61,852 nucleotides of DNA from an uncultured Muribaculum sp. (GCA_910587665.1 CAJUMZ010000019.1:1-61852); one strand, 5' to 3'. Numbered from the stretch's first letter, positions 34,965-44,253 are shown. A program made the numbers and translations. Notes: a model not told the origin generated them from the sequence alone.

Positions 34965-35891
34965 ATGCTCCTTACAAAGCCCGATCATAGTTGCCGCCGC
35001 ATTGTCTCGGTGGGTATGTTTGACGGTGTGCATGAAGGTCACCGCGCCTTGATACATGCCCTGCTCTCACATGCTGCACGGCTTGATTTAACTCCTGCTG
35101 CCGTGACATTCCGCTCCCATCCGCGCCACATTGTAAAGCCGGGTCTGCGGGTGGCGATGCTGATGTCGCTCGACGAGCGCGTCGAAAAACTGATGCAATG
35201 CGGTGTCACCGACGTCATACTGCTTGATTTCGATGAGAATACGCGCATGATGTCGGCCCGTGAATTCATGGCAATGCTGCGCGACCGCTACAATGTCGAG
35301 GCGATAGTCATGGGATTCAACAACCGCTTCGGGCATGACCGCCCCGAAGGGCTGGATGCCTACCGCACCATCGGGGACACCCTTGGAATGAAAATATTTT
35401 CCGCACCCGAATACCGCAGTAACACGGCGGCCAATGTAAGCTCATCGGCGGTGAGGAAGCATCTCGCGGCATGCGACGTTGAAAAAGCGGCTATCCTGCT
35501 TGGACATCCTTACAGGCTGTCAGGAAAAGTCGTGCATGGCAAAGAGCTTGGGCGCACCATAGGATTCCCTACGGCAAACATCGAGCCGCTTGACAGCGAC
35601 AGTGTGATTCCCGGCAACGGCGTGTATGCGGTAATGGTACACACGCCCGATGGTGTCGATCGCCCCGGCATGCTAAATATAGGGCATCGCCCTACAGTCG
35701 ACTCACCCTATGCGCCACCGTCGATAGAAGTCAACATATTTGACTACGACGCCGATCTATACGACAAGCCCGTGGCGATAGACTTCATTGCCTTTATGCG
35801 CCACGAGCTTGCGTTTGATTCAATCGACGGACTGCGCCGTCAGCTCGAAGCCGACCGCGAGCAGGCACGCCGTATCTGTTCAGGTTGTTAA
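34965..35891 (+). CDS. ribF: Bifunctional riboflavin kinase / FAD synthetase
   Basis: 308 residues. The N-terminal FMN adenylyltransferase domain has SVGMFDGVHEGHRALI and the GFNNRFGHDRPEG motif. The C-terminal flavokinase domain begins at about residue 185 (YRLSGKVVHGKELGRTIGFPTANI). It makes FMN and then FAD from riboflavin. There is no FMN riboswitch upstream; the gap holds only a 9-bp-period array. Its end overlaps the convergent crcB stop by 4 bases. Confidence 0.96.
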   Translation: MLLTKPDHSCRRIVSVGMFDGVHEGHRALIHALLSHAARLDLTPAAVTFRSHPRHIVKPGLRVAMLMSLDERVEKLMQCGVTDVILLDFDENTRMMSAREFMAMLRDRYNVEAIVMGFNNRFGHDRPEGLDAYRTIGDTLGMKIFSAPEYRSNTAANVSSSAVRKHLAACDVEKAAILLGHPYRLSGKVVHGKELGRTIGFPTANIEPLDSDSVIPGNGVYAVMVHTPDGVDRPGMLNIGHRPTVDSPYAPPSIEVNIFDYDADLYDKPVAIDFIAFMRHELAFDSIDGLRRQLEADREQARRICSGC

Positions 35892-36259
35892 CGGATGAGT
35901 GCGCGACCGCCCCATACCAGGAGCACACCGATTACCACGCTCAACACGAGATAGGCGGCAAATGTCGCCCAATCGCCCTTTGAGCCAAGTACCCACATGT
36001 CGTCGGCAAACGACGAGAATGTAGTGAAACCGCCGCAGAATCCGGTGATAAGAAGCACATTTTCGCCCGGAGTCATGACATGGGCCTTTTCAAGAAGACC
36101 GAAAAACAATCCGATGATGAAACACCTGATGATATTGACAAGAAATGTCCCCATCGGGAAAGAACCGTGCCACATTCCGGAACACCATTTACCTACGAGA
36201 TAACGACCGCAGGTGCCGACAAATCCGCCACATCCTGCAAGAAGCATTGCTTTAATCAT
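35888..36259 (-). CDS. crcB: Fluoride channel protein CrcB/Fluc
   Basis: 123 residues with four membrane helices. The Fluc signatures GGFVGTCGRYLVGK, FPMGTFLVNIIRCFIIG and GFCGGFTTFSSFADD are present. It acts as a dual-topology dimer that lets fluoride leave the cell. No fluoride riboswitch is obvious in the 82 bp upstream. Convergent with ribF, with overlapping ends. Confidence 0.95.
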   Translation of the reverse strand: MIKAMLLAGCGGFVGTCGRYLVGKWCSGMWHGSFPMGTFLVNIIRCFIIGLFFGLLEKAHVMTPGENVLLITGFCGGFTTFSSFADDMWVLGSKGDWATFAAYLVLSVVIGVLLVWGGRALIR

Positions 36260-36341
36260 ATCTATGATTTTTTAGTTAAAGATTATTTCTTGATTTCAAT
36301 CGTTATAACGCAGTGCGCCACACTTTAGTTTATTTTTGTTA

Positions 36342-38363
36342 TTATTTACCGTTTATCACGGTCAGGCGGCGCGGATCGGCGGCTATATGATGCCTGCCGT
36401 CAGTGGCGAGCAACCTTACAAAGTATATGCCCGATTCTATGCCGGAGAGATCCCATTCGTAGCTGTCACAGCCCCAAAATGCCTTGTTAAGCACAGTCTC
36501 TCCGGTGATGTCGGTGACTATCAGCGTCAGGGCGACGTCGCCTGAAAGGTTATGGTCCCAGAAAAACTCCACACTCTCTCGCGCCGGACTGCCGGGAAAG
36601 TCAAGCGTCAATACAGGCTCCCCTCCCGGAATTTCAAACGACATCCGGCTCTCTGCTCGATTGCCGGCATTGTCACTGACCGAGAAACACGCCTCATGCC
36701 TTCCGGCGGAAAGCTGACCGACAGATGCGGTAAATCTCATCATCCCGTCAGTATTACAGTCCACCGTCAACGGCATCCTCAAACAGCCGTCGACAGTCAT
36801 CACAGGCGATGCGCCAAGAGTAAGTGAAGAGCTGTTTACCCCGCTGTCATCATCAGTCACCTCGGCGACAAGAGAGCCACCGTCATAACGCAATTCAACT
36901 GTCGGTACGATACAATCGGCAGAACTTACTTCCGTAGCAGCTAAAGTCATTTCGGATGTCATCCCATAACCCTCCTTGCCTTCATCAGAGCGGAAATGCA
37001 CGGTCACGCATATTTCCCCGGCATCAGCCTCAGGCAGGATTATTTCCTTGACAAAGCGGGAATCTTTAACCATTACGCTCCCGCGCCATAGAGGAATGTC
37101 GCGACACGTCACTCTCCTCCCGGCGGCATCACCCGCCTGACCGAGCGTGACACGATCCCGTGCCGCGGCATATACGATCACTTCGGCGACTCCGCCGTAT
37201 ACTTCGCTACCCGCTGAAATCACCTCTCCCGCCAATGAAAACCGCTCACGGGGCATTACGCGCGACGGCACATCAAGCCGCACCTCCAATTCAGGAACAT
37301 AATAGGGCAACGCCGGATCGCCCGCAAAAGTGTAGGCTATTACATTACGCCCGTAGGAACCGTTAAGCGTACGGCGTGCCGCGGCTATACACTCCTGCTG
37401 CGCGGCGAGCCATAAATCACCTGCCGAAACTGTTGAGGGAGCAGAGTTACACTTGTCAATAAAACTAAGTGCGATTTCTTGATTATATGACGAGTATACG
37501 GTCTCCGTGGCGGCTATCACTCCTATTGCACCGCCGCTACGGTTGTAAAGCATAGCCTCGGCAAGCGTCATCTCGAAATTGCGGAACGCATTGATGGCAC
37601 ATGAACTGAAAAACGCCCATGGGGCATGACTGTTGGTGACGGAAAGTGCGGTTGCCGAATCCCACAATCCCTCGCCTGTGACAGCCGTCGGTGACCCGTG
37701 TCCCACATACATCATAAGCCCCGTACCGTCACAGAGCGCGTCAATTATACGCGACCGGGTAATCACCGCTACCCCGTGGCTCAGCCGGTCAAGATCGATG
37801 TATGCCTTGTGAACCACCGATTTGTCAAACTCCCTTGCAAGCCGCTCGGCTCGGTCAAGATGCTCATGACTGTCACCGTTGTCACAAGCTATAATAACGT
37901 CGTGGCTATAACGCGACGTGCCCATGCTTAAATGACGCCGCGCTTTTTCCACATAATCAGCAAGATTAGTGACACTGACCGCGGGAATACGTCCTACAGC
38001 AATATCGGGAGCTGTAAAATACTCCGGCAGTGACCCCGATGAAGCCGATAACATACCGTACCAGGCATCGGAATGCTCATCGCCATACCCCTCCCCGATC
38101 AGCAACAGATACTTTAGCCCCTCTTCATAATGTCGCCTTACATAATCCTTTACCGCATCGGCGTCGGGCACGGCAGCTATCTCCGTGTCTACCGTGACCT
38201 TTACTTCCATACCCTGCGCTTTGCGGTGAAGGTCGGCAAGCGACTCAGCCTCAACCGCCATCTCCTCAGGCGCGATGATAAGCATGTCGGCAGCCGAGAT
38301 TGTGAAGGCAAACGACAACGCCACGCTCCATGACAGAAGCCTCGGCTGAATAACGCGGGTCAT
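36342..38363 (-). CDS. Gingipain-like C25 cysteine peptidase with type IX sorting domain
   Basis: 673 residues with a signal peptide (MTRVIQPRLLSWSVALSFAFTISA). The C25 catalytic domain follows: His222 in YVGHGSPT and Cys255 in FFSSCAINAF form the expected His-Cys pair. After it come Ig-like modules (residues about 370-580) and a C-terminal sorting domain ending GIYFVRLLATDG...RRLTVINGK, typical of type IX cargo. Gingipains are Arg- or Lys-specific surface proteases. The specificity here cannot be told. It is the last gene of a same-strand run porU, rex, FAH-like, C25; its catalytic domain is also related to PorU. Confidence 0.85.
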   Translation of the reverse strand: MTRVIQPRLLSWSVALSFAFTISAADMLIIAPEEMAVEAESLADLHRKAQGMEVKVTVDTEIAAVPDADAVKDYVRRHYEEGLKYLLLIGEGYGDEHSDAWYGMLSASSGSLPEYFTAPDIAVGRIPAVSVTNLADYVEKARRHLSMGTSRYSHDVIIACDNGDSHEHLDRAERLAREFDKSVVHKAYIDLDRLSHGVAVITRSRIIDALCDGTGLMMYVGHGSPTAVTGEGLWDSATALSVTNSHAPWAFFSSCAINAFRNFEMTLAEAMLYNRSGGAIGVIAATETVYSSYNQEIALSFIDKCNSAPSTVSAGDLWLAAQQECIAAARRTLNGSYGRNVIAYTFAGDPALPYYVPELEVRLDVPSRVMPRERFSLAGEVISAGSEVYGGVAEVIVYAAARDRVTLGQAGDAAGRRVTCRDIPLWRGSVMVKDSRFVKEIILPEADAGEICVTVHFRSDEGKEGYGMTSEMTLAATEVSSADCIVPTVELRYDGGSLVAEVTDDDSGVNSSSLTLGASPVMTVDGCLRMPLTVDCNTDGMMRFTASVGQLSAGRHEACFSVSDNAGNRAESRMSFEIPGGEPVLTLDFPGSPARESVEFFWDHNLSGDVALTLIVTDITGETVLNKAFWGCDSYEWDLSGIESGIYFVRLLATDGRHHIAADPRRLTVINGK

Positions 38364-38420
38364 AAGAGATACAAATGTGTTTATATATGTTGGTTTTAAG
38401 GCAGTTTTGATACCGCCTCC

Positions 38421-38984
38421 TTACTTTATCCTGAAATGCAGTGACTCCACTCCATTGAGACTGCCGGTGACAAGAGTGTCGACAGGCATGTCGCAGGCAA
38501 TCCGGTCACGGCAAGTGACTATGATATCGCCTATCTTCATCACGCTTACCGCGCTCGATTGGGCAAAAAGTCGGTAAGCGCTCTCAATCTCGCCTGTAAA
38601 GTCGACCGTACAATCGCCGACAGTTGCCGACAGAAATGCCGCCGGATCGGCTACCGGCTGCCAGTCACCGAATATCACCGCTCCCTCATAGCAGTTAAGC
38701 AAACCGTGTTGTACTCCGGCATGTGATTCTATTGCGTCATCCGGGCGGGTTATTATGCAGAGAGCCATGGCGTCAAGATAACGCGATGCAAACCGCTCCC
38801 CTACGTTCTTGCCAAGTCTGCCGTTACGTAAGGCAAGCCCCGCATGATAGCTCCATTTGTCGGAAAACGAGGGTACAAAAAACGGCTTCCCGTCTTTTAT
38901 TATCGAGGAATCGGGCATTATATCCACTCCGAGCGGGGAATATATGTCCTGACCCGAACGGCGGTCAAAAGAGAGTACTTTCAT
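38421..38984 (-). CDS. Degenerate fumarylacetoacetate-hydrolase-fold protein
   Basis: 187 residues. The stretch PDSSIIKDGKPFFVPSF...RLGKNVGERFASRYLDAMAL aligns by eye with Bacteroidetes FAH-family proteins, and the end VMKIGDIIVTCRD...LHFRIK matches their C-terminus. The metal-binding acidic pair of the family (in a YExEL-type segment) is replaced here by residues 46-50, YHAGL, and the next conserved Asp region reads CIITRPDD. So it is probably not a functional hydrolase. It is shorter than true FAH proteins. Its ATG overlaps the rex stop (ATGA), so it is coupled to rex. The assignment is moderate: it rests on recalled family patterns. Confidence 0.55.
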   Translation of the reverse strand: MKVLSFDRRSGQDIYSPLGVDIMPDSSIIKDGKPFFVPSFSDKWSYHAGLALRNGRLGKNVGERFASRYLDAMALCIITRPDDAIESHAGVQHGLLNCYEGAVIFGDWQPVADPAAFLSATVGDCTVDFTGEIESAYRLFAQSSAVSVMKIGDIIVTCRDRIACDMPVDTLVTGSLNGVESLHFRIK

Positions 38985-39652
38985 TTCTCTGACTTTTCGG
39001 CTTTGCTGAGACCCAGGCGGTTGTACATTACCGCAAGGTGGGCGTATATGGATGTGTTTTGTATCACTATCCCTTCAGGGGCGGTGATACGGAAAGGCGA
39101 GAAGTTCCACAAAGCCTTTATACCGGCATCAACCAACAGGTCGCTCACCTCCTGGGCATGCTCGATAGGCACGGCGATTATGCCGATCTCGGCATTGAGT
39201 GAGCCGAGACGCTGTTTAAGCTCCGATATGTCATATATAGGCACACCACACACTTGCTGACCCACCTTGTCAGGCTTTATGTCAAATCCGGCAACTATAT
39301 TCAATCCGTAATTGGCAAGACCGGAATCCTGGATAAGCGAGTTTCCGAGACTGCCCACTCCCATCATCACGGCATTATGACCCACCTTGAAACAAAGGAA
39401 ATCCTGAAGCACACGCTCCAATGACGCCACTTCATAGCCTATCCTCGTCTTGCCTTTTATATTGAGGAAAGACAGGTCCTTGGCGATCATCGACGCGTCG
39501 ACATTTATCTCCTTGGCAATCTGCGTTGACGACACGTATTCCACCCCCCCCTCCTTGAGCAGGCTCACGTAGGCGAGATACCAGGGAAGACGGCGTAATG
39601 TAGGCTCCGGCAGGATGTCGCGTGATGCTGTTGTTATTCTGTTAGTTGCCAT
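38981..39652 (-). CDS. rex: Redox-sensing transcriptional repressor Rex
   Basis: 223 residues. N-terminal winged helix (EPTLRRLPWYLAYVSLLKEGGVEYVSSTQIAKEINVDASMIAKDLSF), then a Rossmann NAD(H)-binding domain with GVGSLGNSLI and AGFDIKPDKVGQQV, and the C-terminal swapped helix. Rex senses the NADH/NAD+ ratio and represses fermentation and respiration genes when NAD+ is high. A TACCTTTG -7 box at 39663-39670 allows independent transcription with a very short 5' leader. porU lies 33 bp upstream. Confidence 0.96.
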   Translation of the reverse strand: MATNRITTASRDILPEPTLRRLPWYLAYVSLLKEGGVEYVSSTQIAKEINVDASMIAKDLSFLNIKGKTRIGYEVASLERVLQDFLCFKVGHNAVMMGVGSLGNSLIQDSGLANYGLNIVAGFDIKPDKVGQQVCGVPIYDISELKQRLGSLNAEIGIIAVPIEHAQEVSDLLVDAGIKALWNFSPFRITAPEGIVIQNTSIYAHLAVMYNRLGLSKAEKSEK

Positions 39653-39685
39653 AGTATGACCGCAAAGGTAACAATAATTATTTAA

Positions 39686-42600
39686 TTACTGCGCAGCAAC
39701 CGCAATTTTCCTTGACGCGCTGTTCACACTGTCACCGTCAGGATCTATTGTGGCGCGATATACATATATGCCGCGCGACACCCTCCTGCCCGCCTTGTCG
39801 GTAAGATCCCATGTAAACGGCGCACCGGCAGTCTCGCTGCGGTCGGTACGGGTCTCGCTCCATACCATGCGACCCATCAGGTCATATACGGCGACGGTGA
39901 CATCGGTATGTGCCGAGGGGCGGTTATGCTCAACATAGAAGTTGACACCCGTTGTGGCAGGGTTGGCGTCGGCATAAAGATTTATTATCTCCGGCACACT
40001 TCCTTTCTTCACAGTAAATGTGATTGCCGACTCGGCATAGTTGTTGGAAGTATCCCACACCCTGAGCCGCAGCTCGTGCTCCCCTTCACTAAGTCCGGAA
40101 AGCGGATAACTGAATCCGCCGCTGAGAGGTCCCTCCTCTCCGGGTTCATAAAATTGCGGAAGATCGGAATATGAAATGGAGCCGTCAAGCAGAAGCGACA
40201 TCTGGTGGCCTATGCCTGCGGCTGAAATATTGATGCCTATATTATCTCTGACCTTGCCTATCACTACGGGCGACTCATTGACGGTCTGACCGGAGGTGAA
40301 TCCGCTGTTGTTTAGAGCAAAAAGCTCTATGACCGGCGGCTCGGTGTCGGCTGTGGCATCCTCCGCATAGCCGTAGACATAAAAGTCACGGTTAACGCCC
40401 GAAGCGTCAGAGCCGGTCTCACTCCATGCGTAAAGATTCAGCGCGGCGGGGCGGAAATTGTATGATATCTCCGACGGCATAGACAGGTTAAAACTGAACT
40501 TGCCATCCTTCACCTGCTCTTTTCCTACATACAGGCGGTCGCCCTGCTCCTCGAAGGTTATCGCCTCCCCTTTTCCATGGGCAAGGCTTGTAGTGCTGTA
40601 TTCCGCATCATACAGCGTCGGCACGAGTGCGCCGTTGAAGTCGGAGACTGTCTCGCCGGCAGCATTTACTACACGACCTTCCAGCAGCACGTTCTCACGT
40701 GCCTTGATCGTGGGTTGTGCCTCCTTGTCGACCGCCACACCATTGATCGCGTCAAGCACCATCCTGTAATCGGGATTGGCGGGATAAAGCGCCGGATCGC
40801 CGAGCAGTACGTAGCGGAGCTTGTTGCTGTCGCTGATCGACCCGCTGCGGGCGTTTTTGGCTCTCTGAAGTATCTCTCCTATCGTATTGCCTTCACCTTC
40901 GACAACTGCCGACGCCATTGAGAGCGACATAAACTTGTTGAGCGAGATGAATACCGGGCGGGTGGCGGCTATGGCGGCGATTATACCGTTGGGATTGAAG
41001 AACATTACCTCGGCACCCGATTCATTGACGAGGTCCCAGCGAAGGAAGTCGCATGTAGCAGCAAAAAGTATCGGCTGATGCTTGAAGTTGACCGCTTCAA
41101 GGTCCTGAAGTGTAAGAAGGCCCTCGCCGGTCCAACTGAATGTGTTGGCATGACCTATATACCACCACCACATCACCCCTTGGTTAAGGTAGCGGAACAT
41201 CCTGTCGTGTGCCCCCACGGCAACTCTGTTGAGCAGCGGAAACGCGTCTACATAGACCTTTGTGAACACCTTGTTTCTGCCTGCGGCGGTTGTCATCATC
41301 GTGTCATACACCTCTTCCGTCTGTTCGAGGTGTTCACCGCCGTCTTCATCGTCACAGGCAAGGATTATGCGGTTTTTCCAGTCGCTTTTGTTGTCATCTG
41401 ATATATACGAGCGCAGTTTCTCCACCGTTACATTTGCCTCAGCCACGGTCGTCACCGGTATTCGCCCTACGGCTATGCAATGGTAATCGGAGGCAGGACT
41501 CGCACCCGATCCGTCACGCAAAAACGCCAAATAATCCTCTGTCGTATAGGAAGTGTTGTCATGTGTGCCGTCAACGCTCTGCCATTGAAGCAGGATAGGT
41601 CGGTTCATCGCCTTTACCTCCGAGGTGAGCCGGCGATGGTCATATATGCCCCTGCCGAGAAGCATCGCATAGCGGAGTTTCCCCTTATCGGAAGACGTGC
41701 TACGGTCCCAGTGCATCTTCAACACACGGCGAAATGCGTTGAAATCAGGTGTTCCCGACGAAAATTCATTGAATATGTCATCCTGCGTATAGACTGCTAC
41801 CATAAGCGGGTTTACGGCTGAATTGCGATGAAGCTCCGCGATTTCCTCCGCCTGCGAAGCCCACTCTTTTGCCGTGATTATAACCATGTCGGGAGTCGCG
41901 TCGCCATGTATGTTCTGATTGGAGACAGTGCCGGCATATTCCGGGGTAAGGAAAGTCGCATCCGGATTCCAGGCGACATATGTGCGCATACTTCCCGCCG
42001 GCGCACTCCATGACAGCGACGAGCCGGAAAGCGACCCTTTTATGCTGACAGGCGACGACATGTCGGTGACATCCCACAGGCGGGTTGACCCACCCGCGCC
42101 GGAAAGCACGGCACTACCGCTGTCAAGCCGGAACAGCAGCGAGCCGCCGTTTAACTTAAGATGCCGGCGGTAGCTCACCTCGATATAGTCAAGACGTGAA
42201 AGCCTTACCGTGCCTGAGCAATTGGCGGTGACTCCGACAGTTACCTTACCTGAAGAAGCAGCGTGAGCCACATCTTTGTGGCTGATCGTCTGTAATACAT
42301 AATGGCGGTGGTTGTCGGTGCCGCTCGCCGCAATCGTATTGCTTGAGGAAGAAGGGAGCATCTCACCGTCAAGCGAAAGCTCCACCTTAGTGGAGGCACC
42401 TACCGTACAGGTTGCGAAAGAGCAGTTGACCGACAGCTTGTCGTCAGCACGGTCAGGCAGCTCAAACTCAAAATTACGGCTGCGCGTAGCCGAAAAGTCC
42501 TCTCCGAGAAATGTATGACCCGTAGCACCGCCCGATACAAGCTCACTCTCATGGAGCAGCAGCTCGGTGAACGAAGTGGCACCGCCACCGGCATTTCCCC

Positions 42601-43063
42601 GGTCGCTTGACTCAGGCGTGGCAGGTGCATCAACGGCGTCGGTCACAAAATAATAGCCCGACATGGAGTAATAATTGGGGGCATGGCTCCACCCTGACCG
42701 GGAAGAATACTCCCATTTCACCGGTCCTCTTCCGAAAAACACCACTCCCCTCTCGGTCACCTCCATGGGCGCGACCGGAAGGTCATCCACATAATTATCG
42801 GCACTGAGCACGTCGCTTATCTGCTCGCCCCCGTAACCGAACACACGCACACGCGACATGTCGGCAAAGCCCCACGACTGTAATGTCGACGCGGGGATAA
42901 GATACAGTCCGGTAGCATTCACCTTGACCTTGACCCATTTTCCGCTTGACAGCACGGAGGAGGGGGCATACGTCTCTGCCGGAAACGCTGATGCGGCAAG
43001 CGGCACAAGCGCAAGCAATAACAGTGATATGATTGGAGTTACACTCTCGATAAGTCGTTTCAT
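39686..43063 (-). CDS. porU: Type IX secretion system sortase PorU
   Basis: 1125 residues, the full PorU size, with a signal peptide (MKRLIESVTPIISLLLLALVPLAASA). An N-terminal beta-rich region (KWVKVKVNATGLYLIPASTLQSWGF, VVFFGRGPVKWEYS) is followed by the C25-like catalytic domain with His638 (YIGHANTFSW) and Cys671 (FAATCDFLRWD). After Ig-like modules there is a C-terminal sorting-type domain (INLYADANPATTGVNFYVEHN...GRRVSRGIYVYRATI). PorU cuts the C-terminal domain from type IX cargo and attaches the cargo to A-LPS. The start at MKRLIES was taken as the first signal-peptide-like Met. porV, usually near porU, is not in the window. Confidence 0.92.
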   Translation of the reverse strand: MKRLIESVTPIISLLLLALVPLAASAFPAETYAPSSVLSSGKWVKVKVNATGLYLIPASTLQSWGFADMSRVRVFGYGGEQISDVLSADNYVDDLPVAPMEVTERGVVFFGRGPVKWEYSSRSGWSHAPNYYSMSGYYFVTDAVDAPATPESSDRGNAGGGATSFTELLLHESELVSGGATGHTFLGEDFSATRSRNFEFELPDRADDKLSVNCSFATCTVGASTKVELSLDGEMLPSSSSNTIAASGTDNHRHYVLQTISHKDVAHAASSGKVTVGVTANCSGTVRLSRLDYIEVSYRRHLKLNGGSLLFRLDSGSAVLSGAGGSTRLWDVTDMSSPVSIKGSLSGSSLSWSAPAGSMRTYVAWNPDATFLTPEYAGTVSNQNIHGDATPDMVIITAKEWASQAEEIAELHRNSAVNPLMVAVYTQDDIFNEFSSGTPDFNAFRRVLKMHWDRSTSSDKGKLRYAMLLGRGIYDHRRLTSEVKAMNRPILLQWQSVDGTHDNTSYTTEDYLAFLRDGSGASPASDYHCIAVGRIPVTTVAEANVTVEKLRSYISDDNKSDWKNRIILACDDEDGGEHLEQTEEVYDTMMTTAAGRNKVFTKVYVDAFPLLNRVAVGAHDRMFRYLNQGVMWWWYIGHANTFSWTGEGLLTLQDLEAVNFKHQPILFAATCDFLRWDLVNESGAEVMFFNPNGIIAAIAATRPVFISLNKFMSLSMASAVVEGEGNTIGEILQRAKNARSGSISDSNKLRYVLLGDPALYPANPDYRMVLDAINGVAVDKEAQPTIKARENVLLEGRVVNAAGETVSDFNGALVPTLYDAEYSTTSLAHGKGEAITFEEQGDRLYVGKEQVKDGKFSFNLSMPSEISYNFRPAALNLYAWSETGSDASGVNRDFYVYGYAEDATADTEPPVIELFALNNSGFTSGQTVNESPVVIGKVRDNIGINISAAGIGHQMSLLLDGSISYSDLPQFYEPGEEGPLSGGFSYPLSGLSEGEHELRLRVWDTSNNYAESAITFTVKKGSVPEIINLYADANPATTGVNFYVEHNRPSAHTDVTVAVYDLMGRMVWSETRTDRSETAGAPFTWDLTDKAGRRVSRGIYVYRATIDPDGDSVNSASRKIAVAAQ

Positions 43064-43165
43064 ATATTGCAAGTAAGGGATAACATGCAGCGGGGACATG
43101 ACACGGCAACATCCTTGCCACATCACTCCCTCGCTAAACTTATAACGATTTTTTACCCTCTATTA

Positions 43166-43195
43166 TTGTCATTCCGGAAAAAAGTCGTAACTTTG
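43166..43195 (+). promoter_or_regulatory. Promoter of the SRP RNA gene
   Basis: TTG (43166-43168), 19 bp, TAACTTTG (43188-43195); the RNA begins about 5 bases later. Confidence 0.75.
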
Positions 43196-43199
43196 TCGC

Positions 43200-43296
43200 G
43201 GGTAAGTCCTACACGACCAGCTCCCCGGGAACTCCGCCAGGCCTTGATCGGAGCAACGGTACCGGGTTGTAGCGGTGCGATGTAGTAAGCTTGCCC
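43200..43296 (+). ncRNA. ffs: Signal recognition particle RNA (small bacterial type)
   Basis: About 97 bases. The end stem is GGGTAAG with CTTGCCC, and the apical domain has the SRP motif GCCAGGCC...GGAGCAACGG, the binding site for Ffh. A T-run follows immediately and a consensus promoter precedes it. It guides membrane and secreted proteins co-translationally to the translocon. Confidence 0.85.
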
Positions 43297-43309
43297 ATTT
43301 TTTGTATCC

Positions 43310-43621
43310 CTACCCGAGTGCTATCCGCATGTTTCCACAATTAAGGGAAACAGCCATCCCAAGGGCATTGAACGCTCTTACTATTGTGCCAATGGTCAAA
43401 TTATGACCGTTCTCTATACGAGACACTTGTGCGCGTTGTACGCCCATAAGTTCTCCAAGTTGCGATTGAGTGAGTTTCTTTTCTTTTCTGGCTTGTTTTA
43501 TTGCCTCACCGATAAGGTAAGATTGCAGCTCCGACTCCATTGCGTCACGACGCGGAGTGCCCACCCTTCCAACAACGCGGTCAAGCATTTCCTCATGAGT
43601 GTAGAGTTTCATATTTTTCAT
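43310..43621 (-). CDS. higA: HigA-type antitoxin (XRE helix-turn-helix)
   Basis: 103 residues. The C-terminal XRE domain contains IKQARKEKKLTQSQLGELMGVQRAQVSRIENG, a classic Cro/CI helix-turn-helix. It follows the toxin gene by 5 bases, the toxin-first order of HigBA. Antitoxins of this type bind and block the toxin and repress their own promoter. A second start, at MKLYTH three codons in, is possible. Confidence 0.88.
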   Translation of the reverse strand: MKNMKLYTHEEMLDRVVGRVGTPRRDAMESELQSYLIGEAIKQARKEKKLTQSQLGELMGVQRAQVSRIENGHNLTIGTIVRAFNALGMAVSLNCGNMRIALG

Positions 43622-43626
43622 ATATC

Positions 43627-43968
43627 CTATTTATTTTTATTGCTGAAGTATTCTTTTCTAAGAGCTTCCGCCTTGGCTAACTCATTAGCAGGAGTCTTTT
43701 GGGTTTTCTTGATAAAGCCATTAGTAGCAACAACCAAACTTCCCGCATCATTATCCCAAAATGCCAACAGCCTATAAGTCATACCTTGATACCGGGTGCG
43801 GAACTCCCAAATATCGTCATTGAGCTTCTTGAATAATTCCTTATCCATGAAGTAACGGCTTTTAGATATATTAAAAGCAATTTTGTCCCTTACCTTTTCG
43901 GGCAAAGAATCAAGATATCTTATAGCAGCCTCCATGTAAATTACATCGTACTTTGCTTTCAGTTCCAT
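43627..43968 (-). CDS. higB: HigB/RelE-type toxin (Gp49-like)
   Basis: 113 residues. The RelE/HigB core is visible in IWEFRTRYQGMTYRLLAFWD and LVVATNGFIKKTQKTPANELAKAE, which matches the phage-derived Gp49-like family. Toxins of this family cut mRNA at the ribosome. It is the first gene of the pair. The promoter region carries the inverted repeat ATGTT...AACAT, a likely HigA site. Confidence 0.88.
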   Translation of the reverse strand: MELKAKYDVIYMEAAIRYLDSLPEKVRDKIAFNISKSRYFMDKELFKKLNDDIWEFRTRYQGMTYRLLAFWDNDAGSLVVATNGFIKKTQKTPANELAKAEALRKEYFSNKNK

Positions 43969-43988
43969 GCTGTTGCCTTATTGTCCTG

Positions 43989-44023
43989 CAAAGCTAACAA
44001 AAATGTTACATAAATGGAAACAT
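43989..44023 (-). promoter_or_regulatory. higBA promoter and candidate operator
   Basis: Minus strand -7 box TAGCTTTG (43989-43996), with a weak TTTC element 20 bp upstream. An inverted repeat ATGTT (44003-44007) and AACAT (44019-44023) lies between them, well placed for autorepression. Confidence 0.5.
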
Positions 44024-44133
44024 TTGATATATAATTTTGTTCATAGATTCTTTTTGTCATACAAACGATTCAAATACGGTTGAGGATATTTTTCTGTTAA
44101 AATCAACACAGGCAATCAGAAAAATGGCAAAAC

Positions 44134-44171
44134 AAAAAAACCGCAACCATTCCATAATGAAGCGGTTGCGG
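44134..44171 (-). terminator. Intrinsic terminator after tRNA-Arg
   Basis: Minus strand: stem CCGCAACC with GGTTGCGG (44141-44148 with 44164-44171), then a run of seven T. It lies 10 bp past the tRNA-Arg 3' end. Confidence 0.85.
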
Positions 44172-44181
44172 CTTTAAATCG

Positions 44182-44253
44182 TAGCCCGGAGCGGAATCGA
44201 ACCGCTATCTAAGGTTTAGGAAACCTCTATTCTATCCGTTGAACTACCGGGCC
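44182..44253 (-). tRNA. tRNA-Arg (CCT)
   Basis: 72 bases. Acceptor GGCCCGG pairs with CCGGGCT (G-U first pair). The anticodon loop TTCCTAA gives anticodon CCT, reading AGG. The T-arm is GGTTCGATTCC. The CCA end is not encoded, unlike in the two tRNA-Glu genes of this window. Confidence 0.93.

Noticed and set aside
36260..36341. Possible fluoride riboswitch before crcB
   Set aside because: No conserved fluoride-riboswitch pseudoknot motif is visible in the 82 bp.
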